Positions 1 to 8,522 of a stretch of DNA of 64,000 nt are shown here, piece by piece. The stretch lies in assembly GCA_017441925.1 (NCBI GenBank), contig JAFRUE010000001.1, positions 1 to 64,000 of the forward strand. The letters run 5' to 3'. The stretch is from Bacillota bacterium (GTDB taxonomy: Bacteria > Bacillota > Clostridia > Lachnospirales > Bianqueaceae). Both the position numbers and the translations under genes were made by a program. The notes under the pieces are model-generated. The model saw only the letters and a program-made list of their open reading frames with translations. It had not been told where the DNA came from and did no database searches. How positions within the stretch are numbered: the first letter of the stretch is position 1; each line of letters opens with the position of its first letter.

Positions 1-2
1 CA

Positions 3-263
3 ACGGGACTCAGAACAAAAGAGATCAATGGTCATACGGTCATGTATGTCCGCATGCAGTTTGAGTATGAGCATAATCTGTATAACCCGGATAGGGTCGT
101 TACGATGTTTGTACAAAGGACTGACGCGTCTGTTGAGGTTGAGTCCTCAGCGCAGGGAGTCCTCTACATGGATGTCATGATCGACGAGTTCAGGATGACT
201 CCGGATGAATTCTCGGATGACAGTATTATCGACAAGATCTTTGAGAACGTGATCTTCGAATAA
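3..263 (+). CDS. C-terminal end of an unrecognised protein (5' end outside window)
   Basis: An open frame enters from the left edge (first full codon at 3) and stops at 263. An internal ATG at 42 has no Shine-Dalgarno sequence, so the gene most likely starts before the window. The visible 86 residues are acidic, have no membrane segment or known motif, and end in FENVIFE. A clear intrinsic terminator follows 40 bases later, so this is the last gene of its transcript. I do not recognise the family. Confidence 0.6.
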   Translation, partial: TGLRTKEINGHTVMYVRMQFEYEHNLYNPDRVVTMFVQRTDASVEVESSAQGVLYMDVMIDEFRMTPDEFSDDSIIDKIFENVIFE

Positions 264-304
264 CAGGCAGCAGAGCAGATCCGGTATCGTATCTGAAGAT
301 GAAA

Positions 305-337
305 GGCCCCTTTGGCATATTGCGAAGGGGCTTTTTT
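305..337 (+). terminator. Intrinsic terminator after the partial gene
   Basis: The arms GCCCCTT (306-312) and AAGGGGC (325-331) pair perfectly around a 12-base loop and are followed by six T. The spacing from the stop codon at 263 fits termination of the upstream gene. Confidence 0.85.
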
Positions 338-482
338 GCTGCAGTCCAGAAGTCCCAGCTGCGGAGTGAAGCAGCGGTATGACGGTACGTTTACCGGGAC
401 ATTGATCGACGCGCCGGGTGTGACTGCAGAGCTCCTGATGAAGAACGGATTCCACTGTGTGGATGTCGAGGATCTGAACTAA
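330..482 (+). pseudogene. C-terminal remnant of a DUF523 (YbbK-type) protein
   Basis: Frame 3 from about 330 to the TAA at 480-482 reads like the last ~48 residues of a DUF523 protein. It contains the family signature SRSPSCG (the invariant SPSCG cysteine), then YDGTFTGTLID and GVTAELLMKNGF, which match the usual YDGTFSG..., GVTAALL..NG pattern. There is no start codon or ribosome binding site, and the homology begins inside the T-run of the preceding terminator. The first two thirds of the gene are therefore missing. Its own terminator survives at 491-527. I recognise the motif from memory of the family; no search was run. Confidence 0.7.
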
Positions 483-490
483 AACAAAAA

Positions 491-527
491 GGAACCGGCG
501 CATCAAAACAGGCCGGTTTCTTTTTTT
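491..527 (+). terminator. Intrinsic terminator behind the DUF523 remnant
   Basis: AACCGGC (493-499) pairs with GCCGGTT (512-518) and is followed by C and seven T (521-527). It lies 10 bases after the remnant's stop codon and is probably its original terminator. Confidence 0.8.
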
Positions 528-547
528 GATCTGCGTATTCTGAGTAC

Positions 548-704
548 TTATTTCTCGGCTCCTACGCATCCCAGATACAGTTCCCACGTGTCTACGGGGT
601 TGCGGGGCAGATCATGGTAGACGAGGAACGAGCTGTCGGTGTTCTCCTTTGTGTAAGAGACAGAGAATGACGTTGTTGAGGCGGGATAACAATGCTTTTT
701 TCAT
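548..704 (-). pseudogene. Possible 50-residue small gene broken by a one-base shift
   Basis: On the minus strand a good ribosome binding site (GGAGG, 711-715) precedes ATG at 704, but that frame ends early. Dropping one A from the A6 run just after the ATG would join it to a frame that runs to the TAA at 548-550 and ends in DTWELYLGCVGAEK. The downstream frame looks protein-like (YTKENTDSSFLVYHDLP). It is either a remnant, a recent frameshift, a read error in a homopolymer, or chance. No function can be given. Confidence 0.25.
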
Positions 705-807
705 GATAAACCTCCAATGCTGCATAATGAGATCTCCAGAAGATTATATGCCTGAAATCACCGAAAAACAAGTGTAAACCTGACGGCGGTCCGGCAGGAA
801 AAGAATC

Positions 808-836
808 TTGAAAGAATCCGGCTTTTATGCTACCAT
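808..836 (+). promoter_or_regulatory. Sigma-A promoter for the cyclase gene
   Basis: TTGAAA (808-813), a 17-base spacer and TACCAT (831-836) preceded by an extended TGC. The 5' untranslated region of about 95 bases contains a nested GC-rich hairpin (roughly 857-903, arms CAGCGG and CCGCTG) before the ribosome binding site AAAGGAG at 926. Confidence 0.6.
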
Positions 837-939
837 GTAGAAAACAACCTGATACGCAGCGGAGCTGCCGGCGGCATTGCCGGTACCGTTCCGCCGCTGT
901 CTGCACAATCCGTTACTGAAAACCGAAAGGAGTCCGTCT

Positions 940-1608
940 ATGTATAAGCTGTATGATCTCTCACACGTCATCGACCCCAAGAACGCGCCGCGCAAGTTCC
1001 ATGTGGAAACCATCGGGGCCGACACCGTCAACCACAACGTCGTGCGCCTGGAAGGCCAGTGGTATATCATGAGCGATATCACGATGGTGTCGCATATCGG
1101 GACACATATTGAGATGCCGTATCACCTTTTCCCGGACGGCGCGGATCTCGCAACGATCGACATTAACACTCTGTGCGGTCCGGCCGTGCTGCTGAGCCTG
1201 AAGAACGTCCCGGCGGGCGAGCCCATCACGGTGCCGCGTCTGGAGGAAGCCATCGCACGCGCAGGCGGTATCAAGCCGGGCGACGTGGTTGTCTGCAATC
1301 TGGGATACAGTGACAAATACGGTACAGATGAATACAGCAAGAGCCCGTATTTCACGCCGGAAGCCATTAAGCTGCTGGTCGATTCGGGTATGAAGCTCAT
1401 GGCTGTAGACGCCGGCGGAGTCGAGGTTCCTCGCAGCGAGGAGCACGTTAACCATATCCAGCTGCTGGAGAAGAACATCTGCCTGATCGAGAACGCTGCG
1501 CACCTGGACGACCTGCCGACGGATCACTTCTACCTGACGGCTTTCCCCATCCCGGTGGCGGGAGTGGAGTCATTCCCCGTCCGTGTCGTGGCCTACGTAG
1601 AGGAGTAA
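940..1608 (+). CDS. Cyclase family protein (kynurenine formamidase-like metal hydrolase)
   Basis: 222 residues. The start at 940 is chosen because AAAGGAG lies 7 bases upstream; an in-frame ATG at 877 has none. The protein matches the cyclase/formamidase family (PF04199): an early DLSHVID stretch and the metal-binding motif HIGTHIEMPYH at residues 52-62 (family form HxGTHxDxPxH, with Glu in place of Asp). Family members hydrolyse formamides or cyclic amides using a divalent metal in the cytoplasm. The natural substrate cannot be read from the sequence. It opens the plus-strand catabolic region and is followed 99 bases later by a YdjC-type deacetylase. Confidence 0.85.
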   Translation: MYKLYDLSHVIDPKNAPRKFHVETIGADTVNHNVVRLEGQWYIMSDITMVSHIGTHIEMPYHLFPDGADLATIDINTLCGPAVLLSLKNVPAGEPITVPRLEEAIARAGGIKPGDVVVCNLGYSDKYGTDEYSKSPYFTPEAIKLLVDSGMKLMAVDAGGVEVPRSEEHVNHIQLLEKNICLIENAAHLDDLPTDHFYLTAFPIPVAGVESFPVRVVAYVEE

Positions 1609-1707
1609 GCAGCTGAAGCGGCAAGGTCTGCATACGGATGAATAAAGAGCAGAAATGATTTCAGCCCGAAGAACATAAATCATCTACATAAAGAAAGGAG
1701 CCCTACT

Positions 1708-2520
1708 ATGACAAAACTGGTTCTGCAGTCGGATGATTACGGGATCACTCCCGCAGTCGCAAGCGGTATTATCTATGGCATTACGCACGGCGTGATCCGC
1801 AACACAGGATTCTTTCCCAACATGCCGTGGGCAGAGGAGTGCGCGGAGATGATCCGGCCGTATCTCAATGATATTGCGCTGGGTATCGATTTTAACCTCT
1901 GCAATGGATTCCCTGTATCCGATCCGAAGGACGTTCCGTCCCTGGTCGACAGCGAGGGCCGTTTCATCGACATGAATACGCACCGCAGGCGTTATGCGGA
2001 GGACAACGGCGGCTACAATCCCATGAATACGAACGGCAAGGACCACTGTGATCCGGATGAGGTCGCGCGCGAATTCCGCGCTCAGCTGGAACGTTTCCGC
2101 GAGCTGATCGGCCGGGATCCTGATTATTTCCACGGCCATGCGTACGGGACGGCCTGGCACAGGCAGGTCACGCAGGCTCTGGCCAAAGAGTGCGGCAAAC
2201 CGAGCTCCGGCACCATGCACGCGAGAGAGGATGTCTACAACGCCGGGATGGGCTGGTATCTGAATCCGCCGACATACGAGAATCAGATGAAAGCCGATCT
2301 GCTCGGATATCTGACGGATGAAAAGAAGCTGCCCGACATGCTGCAGAAGAAGTACATTTACGTTGTCTGCCACTGTGGCTATGTCGATGAACAGCTCTTC
2401 CACGAAGGGAATTTCAATGTCGTCAGGACTCAGGATCTGAAGGCCGCAACGTCTCCCGAGATCTTCGCGTGGCTTGAGCGAAACGGCATCGGTTTAGGAG
2501 ATTTCAGGGAGATCTGCTGA
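1708..2520 (+). CDS. ChbG/HpnK (YdjC) family carbohydrate deacetylase
   Basis: 270 residues behind GAAAGGAG. The N-terminal SDDYG (residues 8-12) is the metal-binding signature of YdjC enzymes, and FHGHAYG further on supplies the matching histidines. Characterised members remove acetyl groups from chito-oligosaccharides or polyisoprenyl sugars. Between a cyclase and an amino-sugar operon, a role in deacetylating N-acetyl sugars is a reasonable inference. No signal peptide is visible, so it acts in the cytoplasm. Length is normal for the family. Confidence 0.85.
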   Translation: MTKLVLQSDDYGITPAVASGIIYGITHGVIRNTGFFPNMPWAEECAEMIRPYLNDIALGIDFNLCNGFPVSDPKDVPSLVDSEGRFIDMNTHRRRYAEDNGGYNPMNTNGKDHCDPDEVAREFRAQLERFRELIGRDPDYFHGHAYGTAWHRQVTQALAKECGKPSSGTMHAREDVYNAGMGWYLNPPTYENQMKADLLGYLTDEKKLPDMLQKKYIYVVCHCGYVDEQLFHEGNFNVVRTQDLKAATSPEIFAWLERNGIGLGDFREIC

Positions 2521-2576
2521 TGTGCCGGGACGGATTCCATAAGAAACCAACTGTTCTGTAAAGGAGGAACATAGAC

Positions 2577-3326
2577 ATGAAACTGTATTTTCTGGGGACT
2601 TGTTCAGGGACAGAACCGATGCCGGGCCGTCATCATGCGTCGATAGCATTGGAAATGGAGAATGGAATAACCGTATTTGATGCCGGCGAATGCTGCTCAT
2701 ATACATTCTTCAGGATGGGGCTTGATCCGCTTGCAATTCGGAATATCGTTATCAGTCATCCGCATGCGGATCATGTAGGCGGACTGTTTAATCTGCAATG
2801 GCTGATTACAAAGATTATCAACAGATTCGGACGAAAGATAGATCACGAGGTTCACCTGTATCTTCCTGAGATGAAGATTCGGGATGCAATGATTCTTCTG
2901 TCCGACAGTCTGAAGGGGTATCCGTTTACCTATTCGCTGATCAGTGACGGAGTTGTTTTTGAGGACGGGAAACTGAAAGTTACGGCAAGGCATAATACCC
3001 ATCTCAGAGAGACACAGGCACCGTGGCACAGCTATTCCTTCCTGATTGAAGCAGAGGGAAAGAAGATCGTCTATTCAGGCGATATCGGTCATATCAGTGA
3101 GATAGAATCCTGGCTGGACTGTGATCTGCTGATCATGGAGACAGGACATCATGTCGCTGCGGAAGTCTGCAATTATATCAGGGAATCGGGACATAATCCC
3201 GGAATGATGTATTTTACGCATCACGGACGGGCTATGCTGGCCGATACGGAGGGAGAGATCCTTAAAGCCAGAGTTTATATGCCTCAGGCAGAGGCTGCTT
3301 ATGATACTTTAACACTGGAGCTCTGA
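2577..3326 (+). CDS. MBL-fold metal-dependent hydrolase, RNase Z-like
   Basis: 249 residues, ribosome binding site AAAGGAGG 8 bases before ATG. The N-terminus LGTCSGTEPMPGRHH and the zinc motif HPHADHVGG (residues 61-69) define a metallo-beta-lactamase fold of the RNase Z/phosphodiesterase-like branch. Later ligands appear in YSGDIGH and FTHHG. Full tRNase Z needs an exosite that is not evident here, so a small-molecule phosphodiesterase or lactonase is equally possible. It is the last gene before a strong terminator. Confidence 0.8.
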   Translation: MKLYFLGTCSGTEPMPGRHHASIALEMENGITVFDAGECCSYTFFRMGLDPLAIRNIVISHPHADHVGGLFNLQWLITKIINRFGRKIDHEVHLYLPEMKIRDAMILLSDSLKGYPFTYSLISDGVVFEDGKLKVTARHNTHLRETQAPWHSYSFLIEAEGKKIVYSGDIGHISEIESWLDCDLLIMETGHHVAAEVCNYIRESGHNPGMMYFTHHGRAMLADTEGEILKARVYMPQAEAAYDTLTLEL

Positions 3327-3345
3327 TCAGAATGAACTAAACTGC

Positions 3346-3388
3346 AATTGCTGTGCAGGGGTAATGACCTGCACAGCAATTCTTTCTT
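3346..3388 (+). terminator. Strong hairpin terminator after the MBL gene
   Basis: A perfect 14-bp stem (AATTGCTGTGCAGG at 3346-3359 with its complement at 3368-3381) and an 8-base loop, followed by a broken T-run (CTTTCTTT). It separates the first three genes from the araC-nagA operon. Confidence 0.8.
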
Positions 3389-3492
3389 TGGTATAAAATA
3401 GTCAGAAAGACTTGTCGCATGCAGAAGATCAGAATAAATGACCCCAAAGGCGGTTAGCCGGATAAACTGAATCACAGGGGAAGGAATCGTAT

Positions 3493-4344
3493 ATGTTTAT
3501 ATTCAGATACGAAGACAACGAAATATTCAGTCATCATTCCTTGGACGAACATCCCAATCCATCCGCATTTCACGTACATACGCACAATCTGCTGGAAATC
3601 TACTATATGATCCGCGGTAAAGGCTCATTTGTTGTAGAAGGATCCGAATATACCATACGTCCCGGCAGTCTGATGCTTTTCCGCGTTGCAGAGGCACATC
3701 AGATACTGATAGATCCGTCGGAGCCATATGAAAGAATTGTAATTGACTTCGCACCGTCCATTTTCAGAAACGGAGAGTTCCCGGATCTGTTCTTCAGACC
3801 GTTTAATGATCGCCCGCTGGGGAAGCTGAATCATTATGATGCGAACAATTTTGCAACTCCGGTCTGGGCAAATGCTTTCCAGGACTATAACTTTACGGAT
3901 TCGCCTTCTCCTCGTGCAAATATCATCGGAAGGCTGATGTATCTGATGCCTGAGCTGGTGGAAGCATTCGAGCATAGAGTCGGGCATGTAGATTCTTATT
4001 ATAATCTGAATTCTCAGATCGTTGATTATGTGAATACGCATCTGTTTGAGAGCATTTCCATTGAACAGCTCAGCAACGTTTTTTATGTCTCGGAATCAAC
4101 GATCAAGAGAATTTTTACAAAAGCGACAGGGATGCCGTTAGGCAGATACATTACACTTAAGAGGGTGCTCGGCGCAAAGGAACTCCTCCGAAGAGGAGAA
4201 AATCCTCAAAAAGCCTGCAAGCAGTCCGGTTTTGAAGATTATTCGACTTTCTACCGTGCATATAAACGGGTTTTCGGCTGCCCTCCGAGTGATGACATGA
4301 ATAATACTGGAATAGAGAAAGGGGGTACGGAGTATGACACTTAA
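3493..4344 (+). CDS. AraC-family transcriptional regulator with N-terminal cupin
   Basis: 283 residues, start supported by GGGGAAGGAAT. Residues ~20-100 form a cupin sensor (HVHTHNLLEIYYMIRG, then PGSLMLFR), and the last ~95 residues hold two helix-turn-helix units (ISIEQLSNVFYVSESTIKRIF and the typical GFEDYSTFYRAYKRVFG). Such proteins bind a sugar-type ligand and activate adjacent catabolic genes. Its 3' end overlaps nagA by 11 bases, so regulator and pathway are co-transcribed and translationally coupled. It is the best candidate for controlling 4334-14060. Confidence 0.9.
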   Translation: MFIFRYEDNEIFSHHSLDEHPNPSAFHVHTHNLLEIYYMIRGKGSFVVEGSEYTIRPGSLMLFRVAEAHQILIDPSEPYERIVIDFAPSIFRNGEFPDLFFRPFNDRPLGKLNHYDANNFATPVWANAFQDYNFTDSPSPRANIIGRLMYLMPELVEAFEHRVGHVDSYYNLNSQIVDYVNTHLFESISIEQLSNVFYVSESTIKRIFTKATGMPLGRYITLKRVLGAKELLRRGENPQKACKQSGFEDYSTFYRAYKRVFGCPPSDDMNNTGIEKGGTEYDT

Positions 4345-5497
4345 GATTAAAAACGGACGCCTGATCACGGACAGGATTCTGGAAGGAGTATTTATCTATC
4401 TGTCAGAAGGAAAAATCCAGGCGATAACATCGGAATCGCTGCCTTTTGATGAGGAACTGGATGCCAAGGGACAGTATGTATCCCCGGGATTTATCGATAT
4501 TCATACGCACGGCGGCGGGGGAGCATGCTATACGGACGGCGGCACAGAGGCGATCAAGACCTCTATACGTGTACATTTTGAGCACGGTACAACGACCATC
4601 TTCCCGACGACCAGCAGCTGTAGTCATGCTGCTCTGAAGAACACCATCGCCGATCTGCGAAAAGTCATGAATGATCCCGGCGAGAGGCTCCCGCACATTC
4701 CCGGCATACATCTGGAAGGACCGTATTTCTCCGTTAAGCAATGCGGTGCGCAGAATACAAAGTATATGACGGATCCGATTCCGGAGGAGTATCAGGAGAT
4801 AGTGGAGTCAGGAGCCGATGTTATCCGGAGATGGGATTTTGCACCGGAGAGGAAAGGTTCTCTCGAATTCTGCAAGTATTTGCTCGACCATGGGATCATC
4901 CCGGCTATCGCGCACAGCGACGCGACGTATCAGGACATTCTGCCGGTGTATGAAGCGGGCTGTCATCTGGTGACACATCTGTATTCGGGGATGTCTACAA
5001 TTACACGGAATTACGGTTACCGCATCCTTGGTGTTATCGAGTCGGCCTATCTTCTGGACGAGATGGATGTCGAGATGATCTCCGACGGATGTCATATGCC
5101 GCCGGAGCTCCTGCGGCTGATCTATAAGTCTAAAGGACCGGATCGGATCTGTATGATAACGGATTCGATCCGGGCTACGGGAATGCCGGAAGGAATCTAT
5201 ACTTCAACCAACAGTGAAGGAGATTCCATAATCGTAGAGGACGGAGTCGCAAAAGTGATGGACCGCAGCTGCTTTGCCGGAAGCGTCGCAACGACCGACC
5301 GTCTGGTGCGTACGTGTTATAAACTGGCCGGAATCCCGCTTACAGACTGTATTAAGATGATGACCAGCACTCCTGCACGTGTAATGAAACTGGATAAGAC
5401 AGGAGAGCTTAAGGAAGGATATGCAGCGGATATCGTCATTTTCGACGATGATATCCAGGTCAGCAAGGTGATTCTCTCCGGAGACACCTTAAGGTAA
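4334..5497 (+). CDS. nagA: N-acetylglucosamine-6-phosphate deacetylase
   Basis: 387 residues, the usual size. It has the amidohydrolase metal motif HTHGGGG (H57, H59), HLEGPYF with the bridging glutamate, IAHSDATY, VTHLYSGM and the catalytic aspartate in MITDSIRATGM. The enzyme converts GlcNAc-6-P to GlcN-6-P and acetate. NagB, which uses the product, is encoded 4.8 kb downstream in the same run of genes. The start overlaps the end of araC and has the ribosome binding site GGGGGTACGGAG. Confidence 0.93.
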   Translation: MTLKIKNGRLITDRILEGVFIYLSEGKIQAITSESLPFDEELDAKGQYVSPGFIDIHTHGGGGACYTDGGTEAIKTSIRVHFEHGTTTIFPTTSSCSHAALKNTIADLRKVMNDPGERLPHIPGIHLEGPYFSVKQCGAQNTKYMTDPIPEEYQEIVESGADVIRRWDFAPERKGSLEFCKYLLDHGIIPAIAHSDATYQDILPVYEAGCHLVTHLYSGMSTITRNYGYRILGVIESAYLLDEMDVEMISDGCHMPPELLRLIYKSKGPDRICMITDSIRATGMPEGIYTSTNSEGDSIIVEDGVAKVMDRSCFAGSVATTDRLVRTCYKLAGIPLTDCIKMMTSTPARVMKLDKTGELKEGYAADIVIFDDDIQVSKVILSGDTLR

Positions 5498-5570
5498 CAG
5501 ATTGACCTATGAGCTCTATCTGCACAGGCGGTGCGGAAAAAATAAACACTTTTTTCAAGGAGGTAATGTC

Positions 5571-7346
5571 ATGAACGGGAGTAAGAAGATACTTGCAGCC
5601 CTACTCATTCTGTGCATGCTTGCCGGTATGCTTGTAGGCTGTAAAGGCGGCGGTAAGCCGAACAACAGCGGAGCTGAGAGTTCCAAGGCAGCTCCGTCAG
5701 AGAGCTCAAAGGCAGCTGAGAGCTCTAAGCAGGAAGAAGCTGAGAGCAAAGAAGAGCCGGAATCCGGATTTGACGAATTAGCCGGCGTATATCCTATCGA
5801 AGGCGGATATACACTTTCCTACTGGGTTCCGATCGCTTCAGCGTCACTGAACTATATTACCGATTATTCGGAGAATATAGCTTATCAGAAGAGAGCCGAG
5901 GTGACAGGTGTTGATGTCACATTTGTACATCCTCCTGTGGGTTCTGAGAAAGAGAATTTCAACCTGATGATATCCGGCGGCGAGTACACGGATCTTATCG
6001 AACAGGGACTTAACTATTATGCAGAAGGATATGACGCGGGCATTGAGAAGGGCGTTTTCATCCGGATGAATGAGCTGATTGAGAAATATGCTCCGGCATA
6101 TCTGGCGATCGTCAATTCAGATGAATATATCCGCAAACAGGTTTATACCGATAACGGAAATATGATCGGAATGGCGATGATGACCACGGATTATACGGAT
6201 CAGGGCGGTAAGAACCTGACCGTATCCAAAGAGAATCCGTGGCTCGGAGTCTGGTGGAATCCGACATATATGGAAGCCTGCGGCATAACGGAAGTCCCGG
6301 ATACCGTACCCGAGTGGACAGAAGCTTTCAAGGCCTTTAAGGAATATGATCCTGAATGCACACCGCTTCTGTTCTGGGGCAATTACGGAAACAAAGGCTA
6401 TGATCCTACTAATGGTGCTGTATTTACGGCTTTTGGTATTGCACCGACGTTTTATCAGGATGACGACGGACATGTTCAGTACGGTTTCTGGAGAGAGGAA
6501 TATAAAGACTATCTGAAACTGATGCATTCCTGGTATGAAGCAGGATATATTCCGGCAGATTTTTCAACCATAGACGGTACGACTGCCAAGACGATCTGGC
6601 TGAACGGAAAAGCCGGATGCTTCTGGTCAGACGGTACAGCTAACCAGCTGGTTATGATCAATGCGGGAATGCCCAGATGGGAACCCGGTGTGAATCCTAC
6701 TCTGAACGAAGGCGATCCTCCGGTTAAGTGGGGATATTCTACGACAGGTGTATACACCAGTTATTCCGGAATCATCACTTCAGCGTGCGAGAATCCGGAT
6801 ATCGCAGTCAGATGGCTTGATTGGGGTTATACAGAAGATGGATATTACTGCATGAACTTCGGCCGTTCAGACGGACCTGTTTCGGAAGAAGGCGCAACCA
6901 TTATGACTCCGACTTATACAGGATTCAATGAAGAAGGCGAATGCCAGTACACGTCTCTGTATACGGACAACGCGTTTGCTCTATGGGATTCTTATAACCA
7001 GGTCATCCGCCGTCACAACGGACCGCATCTGAAATCCGACCGCCGTTCCAATCCCAGACGTATGATGGAGAATTTGGAAGTGGCCCGTGAACTGTGGGAT
7101 TCCCTTACGCCTTATCATACACAGAAACTGCCCAATATCACGCTGACAGCAGAAGAGGGCAAGGAATCCTCTGCTATTATGGCTGATGTTGAGACATATG
7201 TTGCTGAGATGACGACAGGATTCATCAACGGAACGTATGATATTGATGCTAAGTTTGACGAGTATATGGCCAAGATCGAAGGAATGAATATCAAACGCGC
7301 TCTGGAAGTCAGAGAGGCTGCTCTGGCCCGCTACAACGCAAGATAA
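5571..7346 (+). CDS. Extracellular sugar-binding lipoprotein of an ABC transporter (LplA-like)
   Basis: 591 residues from ATG 5571, chosen because AAGGAGG lies 8 bases upstream; the frame itself is open from 5502. Signal peptide with lipobox LAGMLVGC, a long Ser/Lys/Glu linker, then a family 1-type solute-binding fold with aromatic-rich ligand surfaces. No permease genes are adjacent; the only LplB/LplC pair in the window (39874-41770) has its own binding protein. Either this protein shares distant permeases or the operon lost them. An 11-bp hairpin follows the stop and may stabilise this part of the mRNA. Confidence 0.88.
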   Translation: MNGSKKILAALLILCMLAGMLVGCKGGGKPNNSGAESSKAAPSESSKAAESSKQEEAESKEEPESGFDELAGVYPIEGGYTLSYWVPIASASLNYITDYSENIAYQKRAEVTGVDVTFVHPPVGSEKENFNLMISGGEYTDLIEQGLNYYAEGYDAGIEKGVFIRMNELIEKYAPAYLAIVNSDEYIRKQVYTDNGNMIGMAMMTTDYTDQGGKNLTVSKENPWLGVWWNPTYMEACGITEVPDTVPEWTEAFKAFKEYDPECTPLLFWGNYGNKGYDPTNGAVFTAFGIAPTFYQDDDGHVQYGFWREEYKDYLKLMHSWYEAGYIPADFSTIDGTTAKTIWLNGKAGCFWSDGTANQLVMINAGMPRWEPGVNPTLNEGDPPVKWGYSTTGVYTSYSGIITSACENPDIAVRWLDWGYTEDGYYCMNFGRSDGPVSEEGATIMTPTYTGFNEEGECQYTSLYTDNAFALWDSYNQVIRRHNGPHLKSDRRSNPRRMMENLEVARELWDSLTPYHTQKLPNITLTAEEGKESSAIMADVETYVAEMTTGFINGTYDIDAKFDEYMAKIEGMNIKRALEVREAALARYNAR

Positions 7347-7371
7347 TCTTTCCGGTAATGTAATTTATGTC

Positions 7372-7398
7372 TGGAGGCAGGATATATTCCTGCCTCCA
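7372..7398 (+). other. Perfect 11-bp hairpin 3' of the binding-protein gene
   Basis: TGGAGGCAGGA (7372-7382) pairs with TCCTGCCTCCA (7388-7398) around a 5-base loop. No T-run follows, so it is more likely an mRNA-stabilising or processing hairpin than a full terminator. This is common behind highly expressed binding-protein genes inside operons. Confidence 0.6.
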
Positions 7399-7439
7399 AA
7401 TCATAAAACGGATTATTTCGTACAGACAGGAGAATGTAT

Positions 7440-8507
7440 ATGAAAGTTTTAGATGTTGCTATCTTAGGACAGGGACGCAGCGGCTATTCGATTCATGGAA
7501 GCCACTTGCTTAAGGATACAGACCGTTTCCGTGTAACTGCGGTTGTGGACCGTCTTCCGGAACGCCGGGAAAAAGCGAACAGGGTTTTCGGTTGTCCGGT
7601 TTATGAGGACTATACCGAGCTGTTCGGCAAAAAGTTTGATCTGGTCGTTAATGCATTGCCGTCACCCTTTCATCATCCGGTGACGATTGATCTGCTGAAT
7701 CATGGATATAATGTGCTGTGTGAGAAGCCTGCGACCGCGAATCCCGCCATGCTGGACGAGATGGCAGCAGCGGCAGAAAAGAACGGCAGAATGCTTGCTA
7801 TATTCCAGCAGAGCCGGTTTGCGCCGTATTTCCTTAAGATCAAAGAAGTTATCGCTTCCGGAGTTTTAGGCAGATTGGTACAGATCGGTGTCAGATATAA
7901 CGGTTTCTCCAGACGCTGGGACTGGCAGTGCATTCAGGATAATATCGCAGGTTCTCTCTACAATTCAGGTCCGCATCCGGTGGATCAGGTGCTCGACCTG
8001 CTCGGCGGAGAGGAAGTTCCTACGATCTTCTGTAAGATGGACCGTGTCAACACATACGGAGACGCGGAAGACTATTGCAAAATGCTGATGACGCTGCCCG
8101 GCAAGCCGGTCGTGGATCTGGAAGTATCCTGCTGCGACGGCTATCCGGCATGGACATATAAGATCGAGGCGGAACATGGCTCTCTGATCGGAACACATAC
8201 ACATCTGGACTGGAAATGGTATGTTCCGGAAGATGAGCCTAAACGTGAACTGATCAAAGAATCACTTACGACGCCTGACGGAGAGCCTGCGTACTGCAGC
8301 GAGAAACTGACGTGGCATACAGACAGCTGGGACTATGTCGGAGAGAAAGAAGGCGAAGATGCGGCAAGAGGCCTCTATACGACACTTTATGAGCATCTTA
8401 CAGCCGGAGAGCCGCTTAAGGTGACGATACCGCAGGTCCGCCGCCAGCTCGCCGTTATGGAAGAGGCACATCGGCAGAATCCGCTTTCCAGATTCTGCAC
8501 AAGATGA
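7440..8507 (+). CDS. Gfo/Idh/MocA family NAD(P)-dependent oxidoreductase
   Basis: 355 residues. ATG 7440 is preferred over ATG 7434 because ACAGGAG is 7 bases before it and almost touches the earlier codon. N-terminal Rossmann fold with GQGRSGYSIHG, the family CEKPAT motif at ~residue 95, and a C-terminal alpha/beta dimerisation domain with a NSGPHPVDQVLDLLGG helix. These enzymes oxidise or reduce sugar, inositol or amino-sugar carbons with a tightly bound nicotinamide. It is paired with a second family member 15 bases downstream. Confidence 0.88.
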   Translation: MKVLDVAILGQGRSGYSIHGSHLLKDTDRFRVTAVVDRLPERREKANRVFGCPVYEDYTELFGKKFDLVVNALPSPFHHPVTIDLLNHGYNVLCEKPATANPAMLDEMAAAAEKNGRMLAIFQQSRFAPYFLKIKEVIASGVLGRLVQIGVRYNGFSRRWDWQCIQDNIAGSLYNSGPHPVDQVLDLLGGEEVPTIFCKMDRVNTYGDAEDYCKMLMTLPGKPVVDLEVSCCDGYPAWTYKIEAEHGSLIGTHTHLDWKWYVPEDEPKRELIKESLTTPDGEPAYCSEKLTWHTDSWDYVGEKEGEDAARGLYTTLYEHLTAGEPLKVTIPQVRRQLAVMEEAHRQNPLSRFCTR

Positions 8508-8522
8508 CAGGAGGAATGAGAT

